From: Lepas anatifera
Taxonomy: Eukaryota; Arthropoda; Thecostraca; Lepadidae
Length of the DNA stretch: 64,000 bases
Reading direction: 5' to 3'
Assembly: GCA_034440635.1 (NCBI GenBank)
Contig: JAOTON010002068.1
Location: forward strand, 65,001-129,000
The translations under genes and the position numbers were made by a program. Each line of letters begins with the position of its first letter. Within the stretch, counting starts at the first letter, position 1. Positions 22,131-33,330 of the stretch are shown here, piece by piece. The notes under the pieces were generated by a model that was not told the DNA's origin, made no database searches, and saw only the letters and a list, made by a program, of their open reading frames with translations.

Positions 22131-23180
22131 TCATCCGAGCTCCCGCCTGGCTGCGCTGATTCGGTCGTACTTCTTTTTGCCGGTGACGATTCGAACCCTG
22201 AAGTTAACGACCTTGTTCATCCTTTGGCAGTTCTGATCAGTGACTGGTGCCCAGGAGGGCAGACCGTACCGCATGTGAGGATACACGAGGGGTTCTACCA
22301 GCGTTTTGGTTGTTTTTCGAGGGAGAGTGTGAGCCAGCTTGTTGATGGAAAGAAGTGAGCCAAAGCATCGTTTTGTGACTATGGATGTTTGCTGTTCCCC
22401 AGTCAGATGCTTATCCAAAGTTATTCCAAGAATTTTCACTGTTTGGGCAGATTTCAGCGTTGTATTTTCAAAAGTGACTTCAAAATTATTCGCTTGTTTG
22501 GTCTGAGGAGGCGTTCCGAATGTAATGAATTCGGTTTTGTTCGGATTCAGCTTCATGCCGTTCGATTTGAACCACTCGGACACGATGACTAGGTCCTCTT
22601 CGATACTCGCTTTCAGGTGATCGAGATCATTATGGTTCGGAGCAGCAGAGTGGAGCAATTGTGTGTCATCAGCATAGGCAACGATCTTACAGTCATCTGA
22701 TAAGTAGCAGCTAAGGTCATTTGTAAACAGCAGGAACATGATGGGGCCTACGTTACTGCCTTGAACTACGCCAACAGGGACGTTCCTTACTGAGTCGCCT
22801 CCTTTCACGCTCTGTTTTCTATTCAGGAAGTAATCGTAGAACCAGTGCGATGAAATTCCGTTACACTCTAGCTTGTCAAGCAGCTTGCGTTGGTCCACAC
22901 AATCGGAAGCCTTGGAAAGGTCTGTTGAGCATAGGGATGTGAGACGGCCTTCATCCATGTTTTTGGAGATGAAGCTCACAATGTCCAACATAGCATCCTC
23001 AGTGCCGTGACGTGGTTGGTACGCGTACTGGCATGTAGACAATATGTGATGAGATGTTACATATTTTAGGAGCTGAGTGGTGACAACTTTCTCTGCCAGC
23101 TTCCCAACCACACTGAGAACACTGACCGGTCGGTAGTTGGATGGTTCGGTCTTATCTCCCGATTTATGTATCGGTACCAC
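22131..23180 (-). pseudogene. Reverse transcriptase of the decayed LINE
   Basis: A 349-residue frame with RT motifs in order: SNYRPVSVLSVVGKLAEK (residues 14-31), the palm segment STDLSKASDCVD where the usual AFD is changed to ASD, VQGSNVGPIMF (usually PQGS), and the catalytic YADD at residues 169-172. In the family this enzyme copies the RNA at the nicked target in the nucleus. Altered AFD and PQGS motifs and upstream stops indicate a dead copy. The frame starts after the TGA near 23194, not at a genuine start. Confidence 0.9.
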
Positions 23181-23229
23181 GGTCGCAATTTTTCAGAGAT
23201 TAGGCACTGTCCCGGTGGTCAGGGAGTCG

Positions 23230-23676
23230 TTAATCACATGTAGGAGATGGGGTCCAACGACAGCAAAGCACCTCTTTAAGAGCTCCATGCTCACGCCGTC
23301 CTTCCCCAATTGCTCTTGAGTCACTCATCCGGTAGAGGGCAGAACTGAGCTCGGGAAGAGTGAGAGAATGCACCTGAAACATGTCAGCAACCACACGAGG
23401 AAAACGCTGAGGCAGTGTTTCGCTGGCTGAGGCAGCTACTTGCTCTGCCACTCGGCATCCAACGTTGGCGAAAAACTTGTTGAAGTTGTTGGCAGTGCTG
23501 TTGTCGATTGTCGTGTCGGATTTCTGTCGTTTATTTTGCATCGCAAATTTATTAAGTTTGCACCAAGTGAGCTTAGACGTGAGCAGAGTCGTGGCTCTTG
23601 CCCCGGATGCCGTGTTCGTACAGAAAAGGCATTGTATAAAGTTGCTTCTAGAAGACGAACCAAACATTATTGTCAC
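23230..23676 (-). pseudogene. RT-linker region of the same LINE
   Basis: Contains NNFNKFFANVGCRVAEQV, the linker that precedes RT in Jockey/CR1 elements, then LTLPELSSALYRMSDSRA. It then shifts frame near 23300 and loses similarity. It joins to 22131-23180 only across this break and a stop codon. Confidence 0.75.
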
Positions 23677-23690
23677 CTGGAATTACATAT

Positions 23691-26231
23691 ATCGCCGACT
23701 CAGGACTCCAGCCTAGCTTCATGCCAAATTTCATCCACTTCCATTCATTTTAAGGACTTGAAACTGTGACGGCACCCGTCACATGATTCCGATCCAATGG
23801 AGACCCGAACGTAAACGGGGCAGAAAATAAAGCCGTCTACGCTACAGCTGCATCGCCACGCAGCCATACCAGCGCTGTCGGCCGAATACCGCTGTTCCAC
23901 AGGAACAAACAAGCGCGTGCTGACACCACACAGGGGGAGGGGCAAGCTGTTGTTCACCAGCAGCGCGACCTGGTCCATGCCCGAAAACTTCCGGGAGTGA
24001 CGCTCGCTGGCTGGACAGTGGCAGAGTTCGAAATCACGACGGGGCACCGGGCTCACCATTCCATTTTTTCGTTTCCCTGACAAGCCACCGTTTCCTTCTT
24101 TAACACTTTCAAGTTCGCTCCGGATGCCAGTGCCGCGGTCCCAGTTTTACGAGCCTGGAGCCGCCACTGGTGACATAGTCCGAGGCAAGTGTGAATCCCG
24201 GCACCTGGCCTAACGTTACCATGGCAACGGCTGTCGAACCCACGAGTTCACCTCAGGTCACCGAGCTGTGCCAAAATGCCGTGACCGGCCGGGCGCCGCG
24301 CGCAAGCGTTTTCCATACTCCTATCATGCTATGTGCTGGGCTTTTGGCCACTGGTTTTTATTCCTGTTTTGTGTTTTTTGTGCTTACTTTATTTCGTCGT
24401 GTCTCTATATGGCTCTTCCCTATGGTAACATACTATGCTTTTGAGGCGAACATAATGCCCAGAAAGAAAATTGGCTGTTAACTTAAAGAAAAACTGTACC
24501 ACGAAACCAAAGAGTGTCATTGACATCTCTCAGTAATTTACCCACAGCCTTGGATAGTCTGTATTTTTATCACTCTTAAGCTGAATGTTAGAAGACCTAT
24601 CGAACACTATGTACGGCGCACACAGGGGGGGGGTAGGCTGACTGTTCTCATAGTTTCTGGAACCAATTTCCTGAAGTGTCAGCGTGTTAGTGAATGAGTG
24701 GTTTTTGTGTGAAAACGGGCATATGCCGCCACGAAAGCGGCGCAGACGGTGATGTACCGCCGGAGCCCCGGGGAAGTTGAGGGTAAGTTTAGGTGTGCGT
24801 TGTAAACCTCTGCCGGGAAGGCTCTCCTAGCTATTGTCTTTTCATTATTCTTTTTGGCACTATTTTTCTCCCCCCCTTCAAAACAACCGCGCACGAGCCC
24901 CTCGTGCGGTGCAGCGTGGAAAGAGCAGTCCGCACGGAAACAGCTGTGAGCTACGGAGAGAGAAGCAGCCGTCGCTGGCGCAAGCAACGCGTGCGAGGGT
25001 CGCTGACCGAGCAGCCCTCCCGACGCGGGCAGCAAACAGAAAGCAGGTCAGCTTGTACCCGGAAACACGTCGGCCAATAAACAGGCCCCACGGCAACGGC
25101 GTGAAAAGCGGGGGTGTAAGCTGCGAGGAGAAGAGGAGAGAGAGAGGTGAGAGGAGGAGGACATTCAAGGAGAGTCCGGCGAGAAGGAAGGAGGTTAGAG
25201 ACTCAGGGCACCATGTGAGGCGGAGTGATTCAGCCGAGGGCCGCCGTGTTGGAGAGAAGCATTCGGTCAGGGGCCGGCGTGTGAGACAGACAGGCACTCC
25301 GGGAGCGAGCGACACCACGAAGCAAGTGAGTTCGCTATGCGGAACAGTCTGACCCACCTCCCCTCTCCCACCCTCAAAATTTTTACATTTGAAAAAAATG
25401 AGCCGAGCTTTGGCGCGCCTACCCGGTAGGGGGGATGGATGAAGCCTTGGGGGACGGGCAGGGGTTAATAATGTGTGTGTGTGTGTGTATACGAACGGGG
25501 GTCACCGGTGCGATTTTAGCGAGTCTGAAAAATGTACTTGCTTAAGTGGGGGAGTTCGTCGCCATGTTATTCTGTTTATTTTTTGCGCCGCGTTAGGCTC
25601 ACAACGACTATGGAACATTTTTTTCAGATTCGTACCTATGTTTAGACGATGGAAATATGCATTCCAATTCAGTTTTGCCGCGTTAGGGGTTTTCTATTAC
25701 TGTAGCGTTCCTTTTTGGTGCGCGGAATGTCAGGTTTTTTCGGCTATGAAACTTTATTTCTTCTACCTTGTGCTTCGGAACAAGATAACACATTACATGC
25801 ACCGCAGTGTGCCAGATTTTTTTCACAAAACACTGATCACGTCTATTATGACGCCGCTTCGCCTCGTTCCCTTCAGCACAACCACCACAAATTCCGTTTC
25901 GAATCAATCCGTACGCCACATATTAGCGTTGCTGTGATTTATGACAGTTCGGGGCGGCAAAACACACACAATTTAACCCTCCCCCTCATACCACTCCACG
26001 CAAGACGCGCCTCGCAAGCAGTCACAGCGTATAAGATACATGCACGCAAGAACAACACATGCTTCTCATTTACATTACATTTCATTGCGTTACACCTCCC
26101 TTGCAACCATTCCGAACCCGCTCTATAAGTATGTACTGGTACTCCATGAAATGGCAACAATACCGAGCACATCTACGGGGCAGAGGTATGTCCCTCAGCT
26201 GCACTATGCTCCGCATATTCATAGGCACGCA
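23691..26231. other. Non-coding stretch including GC-rich segment and possible LINE 3' UTR
   Basis: The portion 24680-25350 is GC-rich and opens overlapping frames on both strands (24834-25352 and 24878-25357) without a domain. A GT run lies at 25469-25488. The part from about 25480 to 26231 may include the 3' untranslated region of the Tx1-like LINE, but no tail or target duplication is resolved. Confidence 0.3.
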
Positions 26232-26549
26232 TCAGTCGTTTCTAAATAACCCTTCTAATTCCTTCCACTTCGCTTCATGCGTGTCTCTCCTTAGATTCAA
26301 GACTGCTGCGAATTGTTCGATCTCTTTTTCATACAGGAGAGCAGCCGTGAAATTTCGGGCAGACGGCAAAGTATTTGAAATTCTTGCTTTATATAATACA
26401 TCCTTTGCAATTATTATGACCAGCGCGTCAATTAAGCTACATTCTTCTAGGAAAAACCATTTTCTTACACTGAAATTGCAGTTGTAACTATTGGCCTGTA
26501 ATCTACTTTTAATGCTATCTATATAATTTTGTATTTTTGGAAAAACCAA
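26232..26549 (-). pseudogene. LINE ORF2, part 4: C terminus
   Basis: Continues from the T-run shift. It has PKIQNYIDSIKSRL, then a helical tail resembling the extreme C terminus of Tx1-like ORF2 (RKWFFLEECSLIDALVIIIAKDVLYKAR), and stops at 26232. Confidence 0.7.
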
Positions 26550-26989
26550 AACAAATGCGGAATGGTCTCAGTTCTTCTTTCACAGAAAGTGCATATAGCA
26601 TTGTTCCGTATTCCAATTGTGTTCAAGAACCGATTGGTGACAATTATTCTCTTTATTATCTTGAAGTGAAAAGACCTTAGTCTGATAGACCTTGTAGCCT
26701 CCACCACTCTATTCATTGATCCCTCTGCAAAATACCCAACATCTCTCTCCCATTTGTTGGCAATGCTATCATTTACATCCATCTCTTGCGCTAATGCCAA
26801 ATTGTACGCAAGCCTTCCTATTTTCTCTGTACGACAAATCAAATCAATTTTGGCGGGCAGTAAGGGTTTTACAATTTCAAGTGGCTGTTGGAGGTTTTCT
26901 AACGATCTCGGAAGTGACTTTCTCAGAGCTTCATATTGAAGGAAGTCTATTTGGATAGAAAACTGGTTTTGTAATTCTATCATTGTCAA
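26519..26989 (-). pseudogene. LINE ORF2, part 3: C-terminal region with CxxC-H motif
   Basis: Follows the frame break near 26988. It contains CTFCERRTETIPHLFW, the C-x-x-C...H zinc-like motif placed at the end of L1/Tx1 ORF2. The Cys that commonly follows HLFW is not present here. A further one-base shift in a T run near 26545 ends the frame. Confidence 0.8.
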
Positions 26990-28182
26990 ATACCTTTAGC
27001 GTTTGTGTTCCAAAGATCCGCAATGAAGCGCATTCCTTTTGCGTTCCATTCCGGAACTATGCTGGTCTTGTACCGCGTGTAGTCCGAAAACCATATACAC
27101 TCTCCGATTATCTCGGAAGGAAGAGGTATGAATGTCCGTACAAATATCTCCCATGCCTTAATTGCGTCTTTCCAGAACGGATTATTCACAGCATTTGCAA
27201 TAATTCTCAGCTTCTCATGGCCAAACAACAATAACTCTCCTATTTCATAACCAATGATTTTTGACGCTACTTTAGACCATGTTGCATGGCTGTACCATAA
27301 ACGTTTCAGCCAGGGTATTTTGAGACTGTGTACAAAATGTTTCACGCTAATCATGTTTAACCCATCTTTTCCGTACGACTGCAGAAGAGCTTTACGTTTC
27401 ACCCTGTCTGGTTTTCCATTCCATAGAAATTTCCAAAATAGTTTTTGAATCCGGCCTATCGTTTCTGGTGTCGGTGACGGAAGTGAAGACAGTATATGGA
27501 CCAATCGTGACATGAAAATAGATTTTATCACCATGGTTTTTCCGCAAATGGTCAGGTTCATTCGGCGCCATTTCTGCATTAGTTGTTCGATTTCCTGAAT
27601 CTTCGTAGCTATATTTCTGTCAGTAGTATTCTCTATGTGATTGCTGAAAGTTACTCCTAAAATTTTCAGTTCCGTTACCCATGAGTACTGATCTTCAGGA
27701 TCGACTTCATCTTTTTTCGTTTCTCCAATTGCTAAGCATTTCGTCTTTGCCTGGTTTAAATTCAGACCAGAGGCTAAGGAAAAACGCTGTAATTCTTGAA
27801 AGAGACCTGACATTGAATTCGTCGTTCCGTCAATGTACAAAGTGGCATCGTCTGCAAATTGGGAAATACGAGGCTCCAGGCCGGGCATTATCTGAATTCC
27901 CCTTAAGTTTGGTGATTGCAGGATAAGTCTCGCTAGCACGTCCATCGCAACGTTAAATAGATATCCACTCGCTGGATCACCTTGTCTCACCCCACGATAC
28001 AACCAAATTTTTTCTCCTAGTTTACCATTCAGGATAATGCGCGCAAAATTTTCACAATTCATGTAAAACAATTCCAAGATACTTATAAATCTCGGACCGA
28101 AGTTCATGTTTCCTAACGCTGCTAGAATGAAGTTCCAATCTAGGGTTTCAAAGGCGGCCTCAAAGTCAGCTGCCACGATCAC
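26986..28182 (-). pseudogene. LINE ORF2, part 2: RT palm and thumb
   Basis: Continues RT in another frame from 28182. It has VAADFEAAFETLDW (catalytic Asp), GVRQGDPASGYLFNVAMDVLA, the catalytic FADD in SQFADDATLY, then SGLNLNQAKTKCLAIG and LGVTFSNHI. The thumb/connection region includes KWRRMNLTICGKTMVIKS and FLWNGKPDRVKR, typical of L1/Tx1 elements. The frame ends at a single-base shift at about 26988. All catalytic residues remain, so only the frame breaks disable it. Confidence 0.9.
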
Positions 28183-30011
28183 ACCTTTCTTTTCTCCTTA
28201 CATTGCTGGATTATATCATATGAGAGTCTAGTGTTTTGTCCGATGAATCTTCCTTTGAAATATGCTGTTTGTTCATCACTTATTAGCCTTTTCATCACAG
28301 ATTTAAGTCGGTTTGCAATGGCGGTTGAAACAATTTTAAAATCTACATTGAGTAGGGACATGGCGCGCCATCCCTTCAAGTAGTAAGCATGATCCGGGTT
28401 TTTTGGAATTAGAGTAATTATTCCCTCACGAAAAATGTCTGACATTTTGCCAATTTCCTGACCGTATGTTATGGATCGCATAAGAAAATATTTGATGTCT
28501 AGCCAGAAGAATTTGAAAAATTCTATCGTATAACCATTTGAACCAGGGGATTTACCTCCTTTCATTTCTCTCACGCATTTGTCTAATTCCTCAATAGAAA
28601 TTGGCTTTTCTAGCGTTTCACGCTCCTCCGCGGAAAGTTTCCCTGGCTGGCAAGGCTGAAACATGGTAGGATCATGTGCTATTTGCGTATTAGGCGCATA
28701 TCTGTTCCTCAGGTGACGTGCAAATCGTTCTAGGACCTGCGCAGTGCCGACGTACACCTTGTTGTCTTCATTTAGCCTGGTAATTGTTTTTTTAGCGTTA
28801 TGCTCTCTTTCTAGACCTAAAAAGTATTTTGATGGGTGTTCTGCCTCCTCGTGCCAATAGGTTTTGGACCGCAGCAGTAAGCCATCAATTTTAGGTTTGC
28901 GAAGACGTTCCAACTCTACCTGTAAATCAACAATTTTACGGTTAGTTTCATTTGCATTACCTTCAGATACCCTGGATTCCAGATCTTTAATTTCTTGAAT
29001 AATTTTGTTTTCGTTTTCTTTTTCTGTTCTTGCTTTTTGCTTCGAGAATTGTATCGTTGCTCCCCTTATCATCATAAGAAAATTATCGAAGAACAGGGAA
29101 TCATTGATGGTAAATTGAACTATTTGGTACAAATTTGACTCTTGGAGAAATTCACTGCTGTAGACGGGAAGGGCATACTTGCGAACCTCTTCTGCAATTT
29201 GTGATCTAACCACACTTACATACTGTTCATCTTTTAGTAGAGCAGCATTAAATTTCCAGAGTCCTGGACCTCGACTGGGTCCACTTCTCTCTATGGTCAG
29301 AACAACACGGTCATGATCACTTCTATATCCTGGTAATATGCTACATTCTTGAACTATATTAATATCGCACGCGTATACCAAAATCATGTCTAATCGCGCC
29401 CGCTTTGTTATCTCTTGTCGGTTACTCCACGTGAACATTCTTGCGTCCGGATTTTGTATCCTCCAAATGTCTTTTAGGTCGTGTTTAACCATCAATCTAA
29501 CTAGCTCGTCTCTAGAACGACGATTGTTCTCGGCACGGTAATTTAAGGTGTCCAAATTTTGATTCAGCACTACGTTAAAGTCTCCACATATGATTGCATG
29601 ATCTACTTCAAATTCACTTAAGAACTTATCAATGCTCGTGAAAAACCTGGGTTCATCATTTGAAGGACCATACAAACTGATCACACAGTATACTTTGTTT
29701 CCACTTTGAAATGTTACTGCAACAAAGTTACCACGCTGGTCATAATGTTCCGAACAAATTTCAACTTGCAGCGACCTTTTAAATAAAATACCCACACCCC
29801 TAGAATTTCCTGTGTAGGAAGAGAAGAACGTTTTACCCCTCCAAAGCATAGAAAAATAACGTTTCGATTTTACAGTGCAATGAAGATCCTGGAGGCATAC
29901 TATATCATACTTTTCCTGTTTGAATACATCGAACACATCGCGCCTTTTGTGTCGGTTAGCTAATCCACGGCAATTCATGGACACAATTTTGAGTACGGTG
30001 AGCTCTGTCAT
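28179..30011 (-). CDS. LINE ORF2, part 1: AP-like endonuclease and start of RT
   Basis: The first ATG is at 30011. Residues 1-230 are an AP-type endonuclease: SMNCRGL near the start, DIVCLQDLHC, SRGVGILF, YGPSND, ICGDFNVVL and YRSDHDRVVL. The metal-binding Glu usually in the LQE motif is Asp here, which could be tolerated or damaging. The linker (about 230-480) is Lys/Glu-rich. RT begins with SPGSNGYTIEFFKFFW, GIITLIPKNPDH and GWRAMSLLNVDFKIVSTAIANRLK. The frame stops in RT at 28179, immediately after KEKRKV, because of a 2-bp GT excess. The product nicks the target and primes reverse transcription. Confidence 0.9.
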   Translation of the reverse strand: MTELTVLKIVSMNCRGLANRHKRRDVFDVFKQEKYDIVCLQDLHCTVKSKRYFSMLWRGKTFFSSYTGNSRGVGILFKRSLQVEICSEHYDQRGNFVAVTFQSGNKVYCVISLYGPSNDEPRFFTSIDKFLSEFEVDHAIICGDFNVVLNQNLDTLNYRAENNRRSRDELVRLMVKHDLKDIWRIQNPDARMFTWSNRQEITKRARLDMILVYACDINIVQECSILPGYRSDHDRVVLTIERSGPSRGPGLWKFNAALLKDEQYVSVVRSQIAEEVRKYALPVYSSEFLQESNLYQIVQFTINDSLFFDNFLMMIRGATIQFSKQKARTEKENENKIIQEIKDLESRVSEGNANETNRKIVDLQVELERLRKPKIDGLLLRSKTYWHEEAEHPSKYFLGLEREHNAKKTITRLNEDNKVYVGTAQVLERFARHLRNRYAPNTQIAHDPTMFQPCQPGKLSAEERETLEKPISIEELDKCVREMKGGKSPGSNGYTIEFFKFFWLDIKYFLMRSITYGQEIGKMSDIFREGIITLIPKNPDHAYYLKGWRAMSLLNVDFKIVSTAIANRLKSVMKRLISDEQTAYFKGRFIGQNTRLSYDIIQQCKEKRKV

Positions 30012-30330
30012 GATTCTATCCGATAGGGTGTGCAATACATTTCTCTTTTAGACATTTAGAACAGTTATTCATTCAACAGAACATTTTCATAAACAAGAAG
30101 ACATGGTGGGACACAAAACATTGATCCTGGCACTTTGAGAGTGTAATATAGTGATTTAGCATCTAGTGACCCTGAGATGCACCACTGGGTTTGCATGGGC
30201 TCAGATGACAACAAACTGTTGTCCAGCCGTTTCATACCATCATAAACAACTACAGTAGCCAAGCAAACCAAAAACACACGCAACATTTTCCTATACATAA
30301 AGGCAGTCCTGTACTCACACAAAAAACGTA

Positions 30331-31659
30331 TTAGTCGTTCTTCCTGCGGACGTTGACTGCAGTGCAGAAGCTCCTTATGTCGCCCGCTGTGCGCCGGCGA
30401 AGGCCATCACTCCTACCGGCAGACCTTGGAAGCTGACTTTGCGATGCTTCGCCAGGAGTTGGCCATCGGGTCTCACTCTGTACGGCAGGCCTTCCTACCG
30501 TCTCTCTGGGTTCTGCTTGCTCTTCTCTCCTGTCTTCTTCTCTTCTGGAGCTACCCGCTGCCACAGAGTTGACAGAGCTGAGCTGAGCTGAGCCCCAGAG
30601 CTGAGTGTCTCTTCCTTCTACTCTCCGCCCATTTGTCTCGTTTATCGGTACATTGTACACTGGCGGAGGCGGGGAATAGTATGACTGTAATAGTCTTCTC
30701 TCTCCTCTTCTTTCTATTTCAGATGCTTGTGCTCTCGGTTCTGTCATCGTTGGTGTCGATCGGCTGTTCTGGTCTAGAGGACCTGTAGCTCTCTCACGTT
30801 CGTTTTCTTCGGTGTTGGTGCTTCCATTTTGTCCTGAGGTGGTTAATCGGTTGATTAACCGCTGAAGGGCCTCGTCGCTGTGAACCGGCACTAGTTGTGC
30901 ACCGTCTGACTCCACGTAGAACACAGTGCCAGAACGTGTGTTTACTACCTTGAGTAGTCCCCTACGCTTAAGCTTCAGGAGCTCGCCATGCCAGTCTTGC
31001 CTCCTGTCAGTTAGTCTTTCCCGGACAAAGAGGCCTGTTCCACGGAGCCTGGTCTTGCCACAAAAAATCTGGTCCCTGTTAGAACCAGGGAAACAGTGCG
31101 TGAAACGCACCCAGATTTCGCCTCTGTTGCGGTGAACCTCCCTTATTTGATTTGGGTCTAGGCGGAATCCCATGAGAGCCAGCAGCATTTCGTGTAGAAG
31201 GCGAGGGGCATCTTCAGGCTTATCGCCTCTGGTAAGTTTGGGAATTGCTGGTCCAGAGAAGATTAGCCAGTCTAGTAGCTTCTCCTGTTCAGACGAGTCC
31301 AGCTGTCCTTCCACAGGTCTGAGGCGTAACTGGCACTGTTCCAACTCTGCTTTAGCCACTGATACCTTTCTTTCGGCTTCAGATAGTCTCTGACACACTA
31401 CCTCGTTAGTTGTTAGGGCAAAATTCATGGACTCTTCCACTGCACTGATTCTGTTTTCGATTTCCTTCTTTATTTGGTCGGTTATTTCTCTTCTGTTTCG
31501 CACTAGTTCCTGTGCTATAAATTTCTTCAGCTCATCTATTTTAGTGTCGTCAATAGTTGATTCGTGATCCTCCATTGAATCTTCTTCTCGGAGTCGCTCA
31601 CCGCGCGGGTTTTTTTCATTTCCTTTTTCTAGTGGGCTGGGGTTCTTTCGCTTGCCCAT
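30331..31659 (-). CDS. LINE ORF1 protein
   Basis: The first ATG of the frame is at 31659; an upstream TTG would add six residues. The product is about 442 residues with a basic N terminus (MGKRKNP), an acidic/Lys-rich coiled coil at roughly residues 40-125, an RRM-like and C-terminal domain around 130-270 (WLIFSGPAIP, IREVHRNRGEIWVRF, GTGLFVRERLT), then a long polar tail. This is the layout of L1/Tx1 ORF1 RNA-binding chaperones, which trimerise and coat element RNA. The frame is intact. There is no CCHC knuckle. Assignment rests on position before ORF2 and domain layout. Confidence 0.8.
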   Translation of the reverse strand: MGKRKNPSPLEKGNEKNPRGERLREEDSMEDHESTIDDTKIDELKKFIAQELVRNRREITDQIKKEIENRISAVEESMNFALTTNEVVCQRLSEAERKVSVAKAELEQCQLRLRPVEGQLDSSEQEKLLDWLIFSGPAIPKLTRGDKPEDAPRLLHEMLLALMGFRLDPNQIREVHRNRGEIWVRFTHCFPGSNRDQIFCGKTRLRGTGLFVRERLTDRRQDWHGELLKLKRRGLLKVVNTRSGTVFYVESDGAQLVPVHSDEALQRLINRLTTSGQNGSTNTEENERERATGPLDQNSRSTPTMTEPRAQASEIERRGERRLLQSYYSPPPPVYNVPINETNGRRVEGRDTQLWGSAQLSSVNSVAAGSSRREEDRREEQAEPRETVGRPAVQSETRWPTPGEASQSQLPRSAGRSDGLRRRTAGDIRSFCTAVNVRRKND

Positions 31660-31742
31660 GTTTGTTTTTCCAGTCAAAACCTCCTACTGAGATACTTGAG
31701 ACCGGCAAAAACGGCTCCCAGTAAGACAGCGGCAAAACTGGT

Positions 31743-31830
31743 CCGCCCTTCCAGTCCCGAACCGGGAACCTCCCGCTCCGATCAGCCTCATATGATGCGC
31801 CAATGCTCTGTACCACTCGGCTACGCGCCC
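31743..31830 (-). repeat. tRNA-like sequence adjoining the 5' end of the Tx1-like LINE
   Basis: The minus strand reads GGGCGCG then an A box (TAGCCGAGTGG, 31823-31813) and, 49 bases further on, a B box (GGTTCGGGACT, 31763-31753) with a partly paired T stem. The acceptor arms do not pair, so it is a pseudo-tRNA or SINE head. It has the same orientation as the LINE and ends within about 85 bp of the ORF1 start. Confidence 0.5.
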
Positions 31831-31859
31831 CGATGGAAACATCGCATTCTTTGTCCGAG

Positions 31860-32690
31860 TGTTTTTTCACTCATGGTGCACTGCAGCGCAAGGAGCACTA
31901 ATATGGCGACAGACGGGTTCACCCTCATCCGCGAATGACTCTAACGACCTAAGGTCAGCCGCGTACAGTGTCTCTACTGAGTGAAAGGTGTTCTACAAAC
32001 AATCTAGGACATTTCTTTCGGGTTTCACACATATCACTCTGCCGCTAAAAAGGTTTAAACGGCCATAGTCCAGACATTTCACCGGAGCCCACACCACCCA
32101 ACCAAGCGGGGCATCAGTGGTTCCCAAACTGGGCGGAATGTCAGGTTAATAAAATGATGAAAGGGGAAAATAAAGCTTTTTCTTGCAGAGGGCCTTACTG
32201 GAAGCAATAGGACAGTCGAGCAATGGGGTGGGCAGCTCGTTGCCGTAATTACGACGAGTATTAATTCGTTATCACGGCTTTCCTTTTGCCGATTACAAAA
32301 CAAACACACTCATTCTTCGCCGTTATGGAACAAAAATACAGGAAAAATACTACGAGTTAGCAAATTGGTTCACACCCTTTTTTCGATCGTAAATTCGGTT
32401 GAACCTCATGATCAGCAATGGGCGGGGCCAATCACGACCATTACGATGTTGACCTAACCACATGACGAGAAATTTCCACGAGCTGTAAGTAAAAATTGTC
32501 CTCTAGCTGGCCCATACTCTCCTGCGCCGCCACACCGAATCGGGCTGTAATAATCACGCATTAAAGTTTGGCCAAATTTTGTCGCCAAGTAGTACTTGTG
32601 TATAAACAATAGGATCGCTAACAGAGGGGCGAATTCTCGCCGCTTCATAGTTTTAATCCGTTTTAAAGCCAGTATGATAAGCAGCGTCAT
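31860..32690. other. Intronic DNA, no recognised gene
   Basis: No domain in any frame. Frames such as 32454-32792 (minus) contain low-complexity Lys or Phe runs only. Confidence 0.3.
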
Positions 32691-32715
32691 GTTTTTTTTG
32701 CGTTTGCTCTTCTTT

Positions 32716-33330
32716 TTTATATTTGCATCTATTTTGTCAGGGCCTGGGGCCTGGAGCTCTCTAAATAGCTGCAACGCAAAGCAAAGTCTCATCTTAATAG
32801 TCCAAGTTTGGATTTAAGCATTCAAAACCGATCTTTTGTCGTTCTGATTTTATACTCGCATCTATTATGTCGATGCTTGGGGCTCGGAGCCCCCTCAAGG
32901 GCTGCAGCGCAATGCAATTCTCATCTTAAATAGACGAAGCTCGGGCTTAAGCTTTCAAAAACCAATTTCAGAATGCTTGGGTTTGGATCGAGTGTCTTAT
33001 AAGTTCCGATTTTGTCTCGACCCAGGTGAAAGCAAAAATGATTGCTCCCTTATTTTGGTTTCGGTTTTATAATAGCACCTATTATGTCAGGGTCTGGAGC
33101 TCAAAGCTTTATGCACGGTTCCAATGCAAATACATTTTCGTCTTAAAAGTCGAGGTTTGGGTTCAAATATCCAAAACGCAGCATTTTTTCTCGAACTGAT
33201 TTTATAATGGCACCTAATAAGTCAAAGCCTGGGGATCGGAGCTTTCTAAATAGATGCAAAGCAAAGTAAATATGATCTTAAATAGTAGAAGCCAAGGCTT
33301 AAGCTTACAAACCAATCTTCGGCGCAGGTT
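32716..33330 (+). repeat. Old tandem repeat, about 134-bp unit
   Basis: The phrase TTTTATAnTnGCAnCTATTATGTC with a following GGGCTnGGAGCT and ATCTTAAATAG...GGCTTAAGC recurs near 32716, 32847, 33064 and 33200. Spacing is about 131-136 bp, with one longer gap that probably hides a decayed copy near 33000. Copies are strongly diverged. Function unknown. Confidence 0.7.

Larger units (their letters stand above)
21720..23690 (-). mobile_element. Jockey/CR1-like LINE, 5'-truncated and decayed
   Basis: A minus-strand fragment containing the RT-linker region, reverse transcriptase and C-terminal tail of a non-LTR retrotransposon. The endonuclease and ORF1 are missing. Frame breaks occur near 23300, at an in-frame TGA near 23194, and between 22131 and about 22000. 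The 3' end contains RTWNALP-type residues seen at the ends of Jockey/CR1/I polyproteins, followed by AT-rich DNA around 21720-21760. It lies in the same orientation as the host gene. Confidence 0.85.
26232..31677 (-). mobile_element. Near full-length Tx1/L1-like LINE
   Basis: A minus-strand element of at least 5.4 kb with two cistrons: ORF1 (31659-30331), then a gap of about 320 bp, then ORF2 from 30011 with endonuclease, RT and C-terminal zinc motif. Three frame breaks (about 28180, 26988 and 26545) inactivate ORF2, but few stops otherwise suggest a fairly young copy. Wording such as GWRAMSLLNVDFKI and FADDATLY fits the L1/Tx1 branch rather than Jockey/CR1. It abuts a tRNA-like sequence at its 5' side (31743-31830). 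The 3' terminus and target duplication are not resolved. Confidence 0.9.

Noticed and set aside
24834..25352. 172-codon GC-rich frame and its antisense partner
   Set aside because: Overlapping frames of similar length on both strands indicate GC-rich composition; no domain or splice context.
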